A stretch of DNA of 64,000 nucleotides from Choanephora cucurbitarum (lineage: Eukaryota > Mucoromycota > Mucoromycetes > Mucorales > Choanephoraceae). The number at the start of each line of letters is the position of its first letter. The stretch's first letter is position 1. A program made the translations under genes and the position numbers. The notes beneath the pieces are model-generated. The model worked only from the letters and a program-made list of their open reading frames with translations. It made no database searches and had not been told where the DNA came from. Location: positions 1-64,000 of the forward strand of contig JAIWNI010000075.1 of NCBI GenBank assembly GCA_025331435.1, in the 5' to 3' direction. Below, one piece after another: positions 33,744 to 44,657 of this stretch.

Positions 33744-36081
33744 TTCTTTTTGCCATCGTTCCATGCTTTCGAGCAAGAAGTAAGCGATTGAGGAAGTTCT
33801 TTGTTCGATATGCACAGAGGCTTTATATCAGCATCAATGATAATAAGAGCGCTGTAATAAAAGGCCAAAAGCAGTGCAAGTAGGCCAGACGTTATTACTT
33901 AACATAGAAGACCAAAAGAACAATAAAAGAGCGAGCAATGACTTGAATAACAATGAACGCAATGTTTGTAGTGTCATTGTTAGTGATAGGACTTCATATT
34001 CTAGATCTAAAAAAAGATAATACAATCTTTGATATTAAATGCATTGCTATCTGCTACACCTGCAATAGAAGAAGCGATTCTTGTACTACTTGTACACCAC
34101 TCCTAAGAGCAACTATCGTTCTTGTTGTACAAAAAGATCATAGGAGCATGCGAGACGATGATATTGACGACAGCCATGAGTAAGATGACCTAAAGTATTT
34201 TACAAAGTAGCTGAACAATTGCTTTTTGTACAGATTATAAGAAAGAAGTTTAAATGGAATATGCTAGTATGGACTGCAAACTACGTATCTAAATCAGTAG
34301 CCAAGAAAAACAAACCGATAACAACACTGACCACTTGCAATCAGATCATTTGACTTTACTTTGGAGTCAACAAAGAGCTGCTCTAACTGATATCATATCG
34401 ATTGAATCAGCTAAGACATCTTCTTTATGAGCTGCCACATTACTCTTTTAGTAAGTTTCATCAAAAAAGCATCCTCGTTTGGCAACAAATCTTAGATGTC
34501 ACAATCACCAAGGTCATAAGATTGAAGAAAGGAACACGTTGAAAGCCAAAAGTGTTGTCATACTGGAACATAGCCTAGGCTAGTAATATTTCTAACACTA
34601 AAAGAATGAGAAACGACAACGTACGCCTGGATTGTCATAACTATTGCTCTTTTTCTCTTGTCTGTAAAATTCCATGATGGCTCTTACAGTAAAATGCCTG
34701 TATTGATCAAAGCTTTTCAAGGGGTTTTGAATACTTCATTATCTTTAACTGTACCTCCAGCCAACTTTAAGCTACCAAAATACTACTGTTTGAATTAGAC
34801 CTTATGATTGCCAACGGATGTATATTACCGTCATGAAACTATGCTTTGAGACTTTTCATTTCACTTGTATGTTTGATTGTCTTACTCTTATTAACCAAAA
34901 ACTGTGTTTTCAGATTAGCTTGAAAACTCCTCTCTTTATGAAGTGAGTACACAGTTTCACCGGTCAAGTCATAAGGGGGAGAGAGAGAGAATAAATCGAT
35001 GTCTTATTCCTCAACTCGCTCTCTCGGGAGGAAATCACGAGAGAAGATAAACTCATCCCCCTCTGAGCTAATTGATGTTTAGTAAGTTACACTCACTGTA
35101 CGATGAAACAAAGATGGCATATGATTCACTGATGCACTGTTGAGTTTTATCTCCTTCATTTCTAAAACAACATGCCCAAAACTCCTTGAAACTCTTCAAA
35201 AGAGGTTGTTTTCTGCTTCATCATTAGCACTATGGCCTGATTATGCCTTGTCTAATATCTCCTTAACCTTGTGATGTTTCATTATTTTTCTCAAGTTTGA
35301 ATGGAATGAATCATCTCGTTCAATCTGGAGCCTCATTCCTGCCTGCAAACGAAGAGTTTTAAATAAAACATCGCCTGAATCTCTATTCAACCAGTTGTAT
35401 GACGTCTTTGAACTCACCAAACTTGAGGCTCAATGAAGATTCGATATCATTAGAATCATTTAAGAATGTTGAAGAGAATGCAATCTATCAATCACCGTTT
35501 TCGTTATCATTGCATATTTAGAGTTGTAAATTGATTGGGCAAGCCGTTGTTATGACTTAACGACACGATATGATACAGAGTAAACTTGCAGATACACGAA
35601 CTGTGTAGGGCAAAGTTAAGATGCAAACAGTTATAGTTGATTCGGAGCCGTCATTCGGCATGATCAGAAAGAAGCAGCTTAACATAATCAGAAAGAATGC
35701 TTTTAGAAATTTATATATCTCATATTGTAGCAGCAGAATTGCTATCCTCCAAAAAGTTGTAATGATTTGATAGATTTGATTCGTTCAGGAATCCCATTCA
35801 AGGATGTACTTAATTGTTATGTCTTCGTCAAAGGTTGATCGATGCTTGATAAAACTAAAAATTCTGTCTTTATCCCCCCCCCCCCTCCATTATTCTTGAG
35901 ATCGGTGCATTCACATCGTATTTTTTACTTTCTGTAAGTGTTATTGTGTATAACGTATCATTGTTTCAGATGAAATTATGTCTAATTATAATAGACTTTG
36001 AAGAAATTACCTACATGAACAATCGTATGATTTCTGATTTTTTTATAGTGATACAAGCGAAGAAAATTTTGATTAGATATA
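33744..36081. other. gene-poor stretch left of the MITE
   Basis: No supportable gene. A run of at least ten C lies at about 35875, and similar C-runs occur at about 26072 and 33341. A GA-rich segment near 34980 is followed by CTCTCTCG about 40 bp on. Nothing else was recognised. Confidence 0.4.
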
Positions 36082-36268
36082 CAGTCATCCCCCGATTTAG
36101 GGAACGGTTTTAGTTCCCTCGACACTGTTCCCTAAATCAAAGTCATTCCCTATTTCTCAAAGCAATAGCAGAGAATATTCAGCATTAAACTAACTTCGGT
36201 TCCCTCAAGACCGTTCCCTAAATCAAAATTGTTCCCTATATTTCGTTCCCTAAATCGGGGGATGACTG
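36082..36268. mobile_element. 187-bp MITE with perfect 25-bp terminal inverted repeats and TA flanks
   Basis: The left end (36082-36106) begins CAGTCATCCCCCGATTTAGG, and the right end (36244-36268) is its exact reverse complement over 25 bases. TA lies directly outside both ends (36080-36081 and 36269-36270), the target duplication of Tc1/mariner/pogo elements. A CAGT start followed by a C-run resembles pogo/Tigger-type ends. The interior carries further copies of TTCCCTAAATC and GGTTCCCTC, giving a largely palindromic element with no coding capacity. Identical ends suggest recent movement. The transposase that would mobilise it is not in this window. Confidence 0.93.
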
Positions 36269-38970
36269 TATAAACCCATTTTGAGTTTACTAGTACACTA
36301 TAGCCCGAGACATCACTTACCTTTCTTGTCAGGTCGACTTGTTCAGTTACTTTGTCCTCTGCAGCTTTGTATGTGAATCAAGATAAACTATGTGTTTCCA
36401 TTTACTATTATTTGAGACTGAGGTAGTTCAAGCAACACGACCATAAATAGAAACATACTTGAGCACAACAATAATGTCTAGATATTGACAGCAATACTTG
36501 AATTAAGGGTGATATTGATTTCTCTTTCCATGAGATAAGCTATATAACGTCGATGTTTATCCGTATTCTGAATCATCAATGTCAATAAAGTCGTTTTAGG
36601 TTTTTTGTAAGCACTTTCAGCTGTCTTTTTTTTTGAAACAATAAAAAAAGTTGGCGGATCAATGACTTTACGGAAGAATCAGAAAGAACTTTTGTAGTCC
36701 ATGATTCATATGCTGAGCTTAATTTGGGTATTAGAGACACTCCTAATAACAAGGTTACAAAAAAAGAGTACAAAAGAGAGAGCGAAATGGTACGAAAGAT
36801 GCAGAACAATGTTAATCCGTCAATTCATTACATATGCTAGGTACATTCAATGTGCTTTCTGTTAGTTTGGCTACAACTCTTGCTCTTGCCTAACACAGCC
36901 TTGCAAGACCCCTAATGTAATGCTCTTGCAAAAAGGCCTAAGGCTTATCAGTGTGTTCGTTCTAATTATACAAGATAAGCCTCCGTCTGAAACAACAAAA
37001 AGAAAATATATTTGATAGGGTATCTCTATAGAATTACTAAGAATAAATGTCACAACTGCTTTCTTAACTTTGTGCTCCTAAAACTTGAAGCAGTTTTTTG
37101 AGACGAAGAATTCAGATTACTAAATAGCCAAACTGGATAGTTATGTCTTCAGGATCATGTCATCCAGCTGGGATCAACAAACAAGCTTCATTACTCCTTA
37201 GTTTTCTTTTGCTTATACATGATTAGGATAGCCAACAACACAATCACTTTTGAGTCAGGTTTTCTATATTAAAGAAAAAGTATTTGATCGATTGATGCAA
37301 GAGCAGCAGTAACAACTAAAGTAGCTACATTGAGGAATAAGTTGACTTTGACTGGTTCTGTATACAAGACATAGAGACTCATTTCTATGTGATGTAAGAT
37401 GAACTTGACATAACTTCACATCGAGCTAGTTTGAAAAAAAATCTTGAATTTGTTATGCTCTTTAGCTCTCATCGTGCTGAATACAAATTATAATTGTCAT
37501 ACGAAAGCTGTAATAGTCAACCGAACTAAAAGGTTGTTTATGATATTAATATAAAATCGGGTGCTAGACTGTAGTTACTGTACATTTCATTGATGCTCAT
37601 GTGGACATATAACTAATATCATTCAAGAACATGTACTTGCAGATTTGTTGAAATCCAGTTGCATCTATTTGGCAGGAAATATATACGTCTTCATTAGCAC
37701 TCTATCTTTTTTCTTCATGTGCGATTTCTTAGTCGGCGGTACTTACGCATCTATTATCAACTCTTCGACCGGTTGTAAAAGGCCGTACTCATTGGGTTCT
37801 ACTTTATATGCGGCTGTCTTTTTCTTCTTCTTACTTCTTGTGTCATCCATACATCCAGCATACTTTTTTACCTCAGCATCCTTGTTTTGTTTTCAATTGA
37901 CTCCAGCTAATTGGGAACGAAAAGCATCAGCATCAACTAGTTGAACTATAAATGTTTTGTGATTCACGCTTACCTCAAGTTGAACGTTCTCAAGGGATAT
38001 GCAACTTGTACCAGTAACATATTTAGCTAAAGGAGTAACTTCTCTAACAGGAAAAACTACCCATAGTGAACAATGAGTAATAAATATCTGCTTGACATAG
38101 TATTTGTCTTATCTTTTGCTAATCAAGTGATTTGAAGGACGATTGATCAGGGTGTATGCTACTATCTTTGGAAAAGGATAAGCAATCCGTACAAGAATGA
38201 TGTACCAGCATATCAGATTTATATGATCCAGTTTGTTAAAAGGATACGTTATCTAAAAACATCAATAACAACAAACCTGTTCTCTTGATCAGAGTGAAGT
38301 GTATGAAAGTGGAAGGGTGCAGCTCTTTTTCTTATGCGTGATAACATCATTATTGTGATAAATTGAACGTACTTGATTGTCGACCCTGACAATTGGTTTG
38401 CATTGAATATTCACATGAAATTACAAAGGATAATATAGTCAAAATAAAGTCCTCATTAAATCCAAAATCCAGATAAAGTCAATACAATTCATATTGAAAG
38501 AAGAGCGAAACTAAAGGGACAGTATTACATCATTCTCTAGCAAGCACTTATAATTTAGCACTGTTGATTGTCCCTCAATCTAAGAAGTACACAATGTCAG
38601 TAGTTGTAAACCTACAATGGGAAATCATTCAAGTAGTTGTACTCATAATAAACATAGTGAACAGTCTCGTTATACCTACATTGCCTCTCTCTCTTTTTTC
38701 TTTCCTTTCCCCCACTCAGATATATAAAACCATTGATTTTCTTAGTACATGAGGAATCCAAGGGACTCGTTAAGTTGTTACAAAAATACTAGATAGATTT
38801 TAGCTTACAAATGTCACTCTTGTTACAAAAAGATTTTTTTTTATTGTGTGCCGAGCACTAGACAACTTTTAGTTGGCAGGGCAACTGTTTGTTTGATTTT
38901 GTCTGCCAAAGAGACACGCGACAAGGGGGCTCTCAACTTTCTCTTCTTGATTAAGCTTGCCTTTGATTCA
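36269..38970. other. gene-poor stretch right of the MITE
   Basis: I see no gene. A plus frame at about 37645-37944 has hydrophobic runs but no family, start or splice support. Transposon debris may be present but was not recognisable. Confidence 0.4.
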
Positions 38971-40520
38971 TTAATCATTCTCTACACAGATAGAAGTATG
39001 CAAGAGGAGGTTAGTCTTTCTGTATCTTAGTTGAAAGGCTTTCAAGTGGATTGTTACCCTGATTCTGCAGAAGACTTGTACGATGTCAGGAATCAGCCCA
39101 AAGCTATTCATATTCCTGACCAAGGAAACCAATTATTCTTCAACAAACACATAGGCGCCCATGTCACCCAAAAAACAACTAAAGACCCGGCACTCGAACC
39201 CTTTTTGACGCAGTGTTAGGAACAATGTTGCATACAAAAAAAAATTACAGAAGAGAGAATCTTACCGCACACCAGAACACCAAAAGACCTTGGACTCTCT
39301 GAGCCTTCCAACACTTGTTCATCCACCATTCTTTTGCATTCTAGGCCAAGCTTTGACCTGTCACTCAAGACTTGTGACGACTTGAAATTCTCTTCTTTCT
39401 TGACTTCAATAGCCAGAAAACCAACACTTGACTCTCTGATAGTCGTCATCAGGAGGAAGGTAGGCGTCATCTTTTGGCGGCTGTCAATGCCACTGCTGCT
39501 GTTGCTTTGCTCTGTGCCGCTCAAAGGGATGTGGCCTGAAGATCTAGTTTTTAAGAGTAAGTTAGAGCAGGTTACACTTCTGGAACTAGATGATTACCTC
39601 AAGATGAACAGATCCTTGTCTGCCAAGAGTATGCATTCAACAAAAGGCAGCAGATACTGGTCAATAAAGGATTCTTCTGTGAAGACTGTGGCCCACGATT
39701 TTCTTTCAGCAAGTCTTCTTGTCACGCTGGCAAGAGCCACAACATCATCATTCTTCTTTCTTAGGCCATCAATTCTAAGCTCATGCAGCAGCAACTCAAT
39801 TTCACGTGTAGGGTCTTCTTCTCTTCTTCTTCTCTTCTTTCTTTTTCTTCTTCTTCTTCTTCCCTCATCTTTTTCACCATCAACTAAAGTATACACAAAA
39901 TACATCAATTTTTTCTCCTCTTTTTCTATGGTAGTAAACTACCTTCTTAATCTTGAGGAACTTCAAGAGTGAATCATCATCAAACTCTAGAAGAGGCAAG
40001 CAGCACACTGTTCTTCTCAATCTTGAGAAAACCTTTGGATCAATGTCAAGAGAAAATGAATATATCTCCAAGGGCACTTCCAGCACACAAGACAGCAACC
40101 TTATTTCGGGAACATATACGCAAAAAATGAGAGTATAAATAGCTAGTTTTGACTCGCTTGGACAGGCTTACAAGTAATCAGTTTCATCAATGGGCTTGTG
40201 ATTCTCAACCAAGGCAACAATATCTCTTCTTTTCGTCTTGATGGCCTCACTGATGTCAACACCAGATATCTCCCACTAGACAGAATTGAGCTAATTGTTT
40301 AACACATGCTATAATCTCTAACGCTTACTTGGTCGATTTCAATATCTCTAGAGCCAAAGTCATTACAAAAAACCTTTCTTTTCTTCAAGTCGAACGTGCT
40401 GGTGTAATTTGTCATGTCATATTCTTTGTTGTCCCTTAAATAGTCTTCAAAAGTGATTTGCTTATTTTTGGAGATGCAAGGTTGGATGTAGAGTGTGAAA
40501 CTTTCATCGTGTTGGTACAT
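38971..40520 (-). pseudogene. PD-(D/E)XK-like protein family member with one in-frame stop
   Basis: From MYQHDESFTLYIQP (40520) six exons can be joined on the minus strand: 40520-40329, 40275-40172, 40099-39943, then pieces around 39866-39590, 39542-39285 and 39210-38971. The protein has KTKRRDIVALVENHKPI, a highly basic RRRRRKRKKRRRR stretch, ELLLHELRIDG, WATVFTEESFIDQYLLPF, then GIDSRQKMTPTFLLMTT and VGFLAIEVKK. A D-(X)n-ExK arrangement on successive strands is the pattern of restriction-like nuclease folds. It is followed by DRSKLGLECKRMVDEQ and FGVLVCGFEC. A TAA stop sits in the last exon after AYVFVEE, with the frame otherwise continuing for about 50 residues. The nuclease fold is inference from the pattern. 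The stop marks a recent pseudogene or a sequence error. Confidence 0.5.
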
Positions 40521-40829
40521 TTAGAGAACATAAAAAGATAAAGAGAAGAGAGAAAGGCGAGTTTTTGGCGTTTTTATAGTAGCTGTGATGTTGGGCGGTA
40601 TCTGTATTTTTATGAAAGCATTCTGGATCACTTGCTGATCACTTTCAAAACCTCTGGTAGCAGAAGATATACCAGTGCTAAACCGTCTAGCAGAACTTCT
40701 AGTTATCTTGTGCTTTTGATTGTTTTTCATACCGTAGTCGCTCGATTTAAGAGTGTTTGATTTAAGAGTGTATTTCTCAAGAATATGCACACTCTTATAT
40801 AAATCAGTTTGTCTGACGTTGAATTTTAA

Positions 40830-42183
40830 GTCAGGTGTTGATGATGATGCCAAGATGAGATAAGTGTAACAGAAGAATTGTGGTGAGTCATAAGACATGA
40901 TTCTTGATAGATGAATGTTGTTATTGTCTTTTGAACAACAACTTCTTTCGTGTCTAATGCTGATTTTGATGCGATTCTTGTAACAGTAAATGGTCCAATC
41001 CAATCAAATTTCAGCTTTCTTGGTGGTGAGAAAGAGAGATCGAATAGCATTTACTTGATATTGTCTTTACTTTTGTGTTTGGAGTTGGATTTGTTGTTTT
41101 GATTGATTCAACCAAGTCGAATGCTTGGTTGAGTGATGTTTGTTGATTGATTGCGAATTCCTGTATTGTTGACTGGTAGTGTTCAAATAGTTGTCATTAT
41201 GACCACATTCTCTTGATCTGTATAGGCCAAAATCATCCTTCTTAAAGTGCTCATGAATCTTTCGACAACATCATTGTGTTGTGGGTAGTTGACAAGGTGT
41301 GAACAGGTTATTGAATCTTAGTAGTTTTGTTAATTGTTCGAAGAATAGACTTTAGGTCTGTTGTCTGGCATTGTTTCTTTTAGTACACCATGGCGAAGGA
41401 TGAATTTAGTAAAGAACGTCTTGACTACTTCTTCATAGCTTGTGGTTGATACCAGATATAACTCTACATATCTAGTGAACGTGCTAATTGGCGAAAGGAT
41501 ATTGTATAGGCAGTGCTATTTTGTTTGAGGCAATATAGTTGCCACAGGCCCTAACAAACCCATCTGATTTTTTGACTTGTCTGACATTGGACACCCAGTT
41601 TGAGAAGTCTACCTTGGCCATGCTTCTATCTGACACCATTTCTTCAAGTTTCTGATTGACTTGTGCTTCTAAAGTCGGATGTAATGTTCTAAGTCTTGCA
41701 AATACAGGTCGACTATCTTCTGTGTCAATGGGAATTTCCACCAGATGTGTAACTAAAGGTTTATTAGGGTTCTTAGCGATGATGTCTTGAAATTCGGTCT
41801 TGATCATTTGGAGTATATCAGTTGTTTCTTCCATAGCCTGAGTGTGATGTTGTTGACTTTTTATTGTGATGGTATCGATACTGGCGTCAATGACACCACT
41901 TAGTTGAGATATAGCATCCCAACCCAAGATGATAGGCTTTGATAGACCTTTGATAGGCTTTGATGACATGAACTTCAGTCGTAGCTCCACAAAACTAAAA
42001 CGGTATGGTTTTTTGCAGTATTTTGAGTGTTGTTGTTGACATCACAATATAGGATCGGTTTTGAGTTGTCAACCCCAGTCGGTGAGCCGTACTGTAACCA
42101 ATTGTTGTTACTGCTGCATCAGAGTCCCATAGAGCAACAAATTGTAAATCATTAATAATCAAAGACCAACTCTGTACCGACAT
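40830..42183 (-). mobile_element. Ty3/gypsy retrotransposon relic (PR-RT-INT fragments)
   Basis: Minus-strand pieces keep gypsy gene order. At 42183-41995 there is a retropepsin-like LQFVALWDSDAAVTTIGY, with the active-site DSG changed to DSD. At 41990-41484 comes the protease-RT linker and RT start (RPVFARLRTLHPTLEAQVNQ, then WVSNVRQVKKSDGFVRACGN), which breaks off before the catalytic YxDD. At about 41300-41200 there is integrase C-terminal sequence (HNDVVERFMSTLRRMI). At about 41020-40980 PRKLKFDWIGPFTVTRI gives the GPF/Y module. Most of RT, all of RNase H and most of the integrase are missing, and there are several stops. No LTR pair was found. The element is non-functional. Confidence 0.85.
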
Positions 42184-42853
42184 ACTGTTTTGATATCAGC
42201 TTGCCATCAGCATCACTCTAATGACTAGTAACAAAAGTTGGCTTTTGAACTATCATTTTCTCTTTCTGCTGGAGAAAATAGATTTAATCCACTCAAAAAA
42301 AAAAAAAGAATAAGCTGAGTCTATATGCTGGCACAGTGGTAACAAACAAAAGCCAACAACCCATAAGTATTGCAATCTCTCGATTACTTCAGTAATTTCG
42401 AATCTTTGAACGGCTTACCTTTGTCTTTCTGGACAACTCTCCAAGCTGTACCTTAACTGAATGGTGCTATTTTTTTGCTGAAATATGATTGGGCAGCACG
42501 GACCAATCAATACAAGTATGGTTGAATTCATGCCGATACTTGTACTCTTTTCTGACAGCCAAACTCCTCTTAAATCATCTGTAGTACAACTATGAATAAA
42601 TTGCATCCACTTCTAACTAAAGTCAAGCACGCAGTTTTTCCTTAAAAAGAGGGAAATGGGAGAGCTAACAGTTCAGAGTTTCAACGAGTAGGACCTAAAG
42701 ACATCACAAAATCAGTCTTCAAAGCTCTTATCTTTCTCTAAAATCATAAAGGCCTTTTTCTGATTTACAGCTGTTGCTGAACTAAACGAGAAAGAAGAAA
42801 GCGACACACTGACGGTCAAACCAAGCTTTCATTTACTTTATATATATATAGAT
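42184..42853. other. intergenic stretch with poly-A and TA repeats
   Basis: No gene is visible. A poly-A run at about 42295-42307 and a (TA)n run at 42839-42850 just behind the F-box stop are the only notable features. Confidence 0.45.
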
Positions 42854-44485
42854 TTATTTATTTAAAAAATTGCACCAGAGATTGTTAATAAATAAGTTTT
42901 TCACAGAAAAACATTGAATAGAGACTAAGCCTGAATAATATAAGCTTTCGGCATCTTCTATTGTATACACAGCTTGCTGCTTGATATGCTCTATATCCCA
43001 AGCTTTCAATAGCTTCTCAGTTACCAAAGGCAGTAGCTGATTTACGTCTTTAGTATCAATCGGACTTAGCTCAAGTGCTGTCTCTAGCTCTGTAGCGGAA
43101 TACTTGTTCATATGAAACCAATGCTGATTCAGGGCAAAGAATCGGATTCGACAACTAGGGTAATAGCGTCGTGCTCGAAGTGCATTGATCTTCAAGGTCT
43201 CTAACTGACAATGACTCAGATCAATTCGAACTTGACCCCTTGTATCTGATTGAAAGCAGGCGATGATGTCTACATGGCGAAGTGCAGTACATGTTGTCGA
43301 AATAGCCTCAAACAGACCCTGCTTAAAGGAACAATGTTCGATTACAAGCCGATTGAGACATGTATGTTGTGCAACAGGATTAGACAAAGCTGTCAGTTGA
43401 GCATGTCTCATCTTAAGCAAAGTCAAGGCAGGGCAGTGAGCCAGCACAACCTGCACAAGACCATCAATACCCTTTGGATATTGAATCTCGAGTTCGTTCA
43501 AAGAGGCACACTGAGATCCTATAAGCTCAATTGTCTTTGTTGACTTCACTTGGTGGAGCGTGAGGCGTGTGATAAGCGAGACCATGATGGGTACCTGAAG
43601 AATAGACTTGGGGCTTGAAAAATTTTCATGAGCATGTATATACCTTAGACTCGGCTGATAGAGTTGCTTTGCTTGGTCGCCATGAACGGCAATACCATCC
43701 CACCGAATGGAGCGAAGAGAGCGACACCGTTTTCTGAATGCTTCACAAAATGCAAGATGCAGCCCTGAGGAGATAGAAGTGCCATGATGTTTAAAGGATA
43801 GGTGTCTTAGATGAGGATATTTTAGAGCAAAATAGGGAAGCCAAAGGGCCCATTTGGAGGCACCTGATTGGCAGCTGAGAGAGAAGGAATGAAGATGGCA
43901 GGGCACAAGCTTCATGTCATGCCATGCATCATCAAACAGAGTAGATGGTTGAGGGTCAGCATAGGTACTATCCAGAAACATGTCTGTCAGCTGAGGGCAG
44001 GCTTGATGGACGGCTTCCAAGTAGCTGAGAGTCACTTGTTCTTTCAGGTTCAACAAGGTTAGCTTAGCAAGAGAAGAAAGATGCTTTAAGAGATAAGCAG
44101 TATCCTGCTTCACATAATGCATGTCGAGTACGAGAGATTGAAGTGAATAATACTCAATTAGCAAAGGTGTGTCCATCTTGATAGCAAGTGCTGTTAGTTT
44201 ATCTACAGAGGGAAAGAGCTGAATATATTGCTCTACCATCTCTTGCGATAGTTCACAATGGCTGAAAGACAGATTTCGTACAAGGTAGCCTGGAAGATTT
44301 AGGTGTTGTCGAAAAGCCAAAGCTATCTTGTGTATCTTTTGTTGATTGTCAATGGAGATAGATTTGAATAGAGATCGATAAAATGACTGATACCATGATT
44401 TCGATACAAGCAATACATTTAGCAGATCAGGCACTGAGATATACAATGAGATCAACTCTACTATCTCTAGAGGTAATGTTTTCAT
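42854..44485 (-). CDS. F-box/LRR protein
   Basis: Single exon, 543 residues, starting MKTLPLEIVELISLYIS. Residues 3-42 form the F-box (LPLEIVELI, LLNVLLVSKSWYQSFYRSLF). Downstream there are regular Leu-rich units: LHSFSLSCQ, LRHLSFKHHG, LRSIRWDG, LNELEIQYP, LTLLKMRHA and LRHVDIIACF, the pattern of an LRR solenoid that presents substrate to an SCF ubiquitin ligase. It lies in tandem with the next F-box gene, 172 bp apart and in the same direction. Overall organisation is like the other three F-box genes here, suggesting origin by duplication followed by strong divergence. The substrate is unknown. Confidence 0.85.
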   Translation of the reverse strand: MKTLPLEIVELISLYISVPDLLNVLLVSKSWYQSFYRSLFKSISIDNQQKIHKIALAFRQHLNLPGYLVRNLSFSHCELSQEMVEQYIQLFPSVDKLTALAIKMDTPLLIEYYSLQSLVLDMHYVKQDTAYLLKHLSSLAKLTLLNLKEQVTLSYLEAVHQACPQLTDMFLDSTYADPQPSTLFDDAWHDMKLVPCHLHSFSLSCQSGASKWALWLPYFALKYPHLRHLSFKHHGTSISSGLHLAFCEAFRKRCRSLRSIRWDGIAVHGDQAKQLYQPSLRYIHAHENFSSPKSILQVPIMVSLITRLTLHQVKSTKTIELIGSQCASLNELEIQYPKGIDGLVQVVLAHCPALTLLKMRHAQLTALSNPVAQHTCLNRLVIEHCSFKQGLFEAISTTCTALRHVDIIACFQSDTRGQVRIDLSHCQLETLKINALRARRYYPSCRIRFFALNQHWFHMNKYSATELETALELSPIDTKDVNQLLPLVTEKLLKAWDIEHIKQQAVYTIEDAESLYYSGLVSIQCFSVKNLFINNLWCNFLNK

Positions 44486-44657
44486 TCTTTGACGATATCA
44501 AGCAATTGAAAAAGAAAGAGAGAAGATAGAGAGAATGAAAGAAGGGTGAATACACTCTTTATTGTATTGCCAATAAACCAAAAATTTTGATCGACCCAAA
44601 AATTTTGTCCCTTTTAGGGTAAGAACCTTAAATCAAAAATTTTCTTTCGGAGCCATT
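44486..44657. promoter_or_regulatory. putative promoter between tandem F-box genes with repeated AAAATTTTG
   Basis: Within about 75 bp (44575-44645) the palindromic core AAAATTTT occurs three times, twice as CCAAAAATTTTG. A TATTG-rich CT tract lies close to the downstream start. The spacing suggests either bound sites or a small inverted structure. Regulatory function is inference only. Confidence 0.3.

Noticed and set aside
35870..35890. Poly-C runs at 26.07, 33.34 and 35.87 kb
   Set aside because: Simple homopolymers followed by CTCC. They look alike but share no longer flanking homology that would mark them as ends of one element.
37645..37944. 99-codon plus frame with hydrophobic segments
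   Set aside because: It does not begin with ATG in a plausible context and shows no domain. Hydrophobic runs follow from T-rich sequence.
39175..39215. tRNA-like B-box match (GGGTTCGAGTGCC on the minus strand)
   Set aside because: No A box, acceptor stem or T-arm pairing could be built around it.
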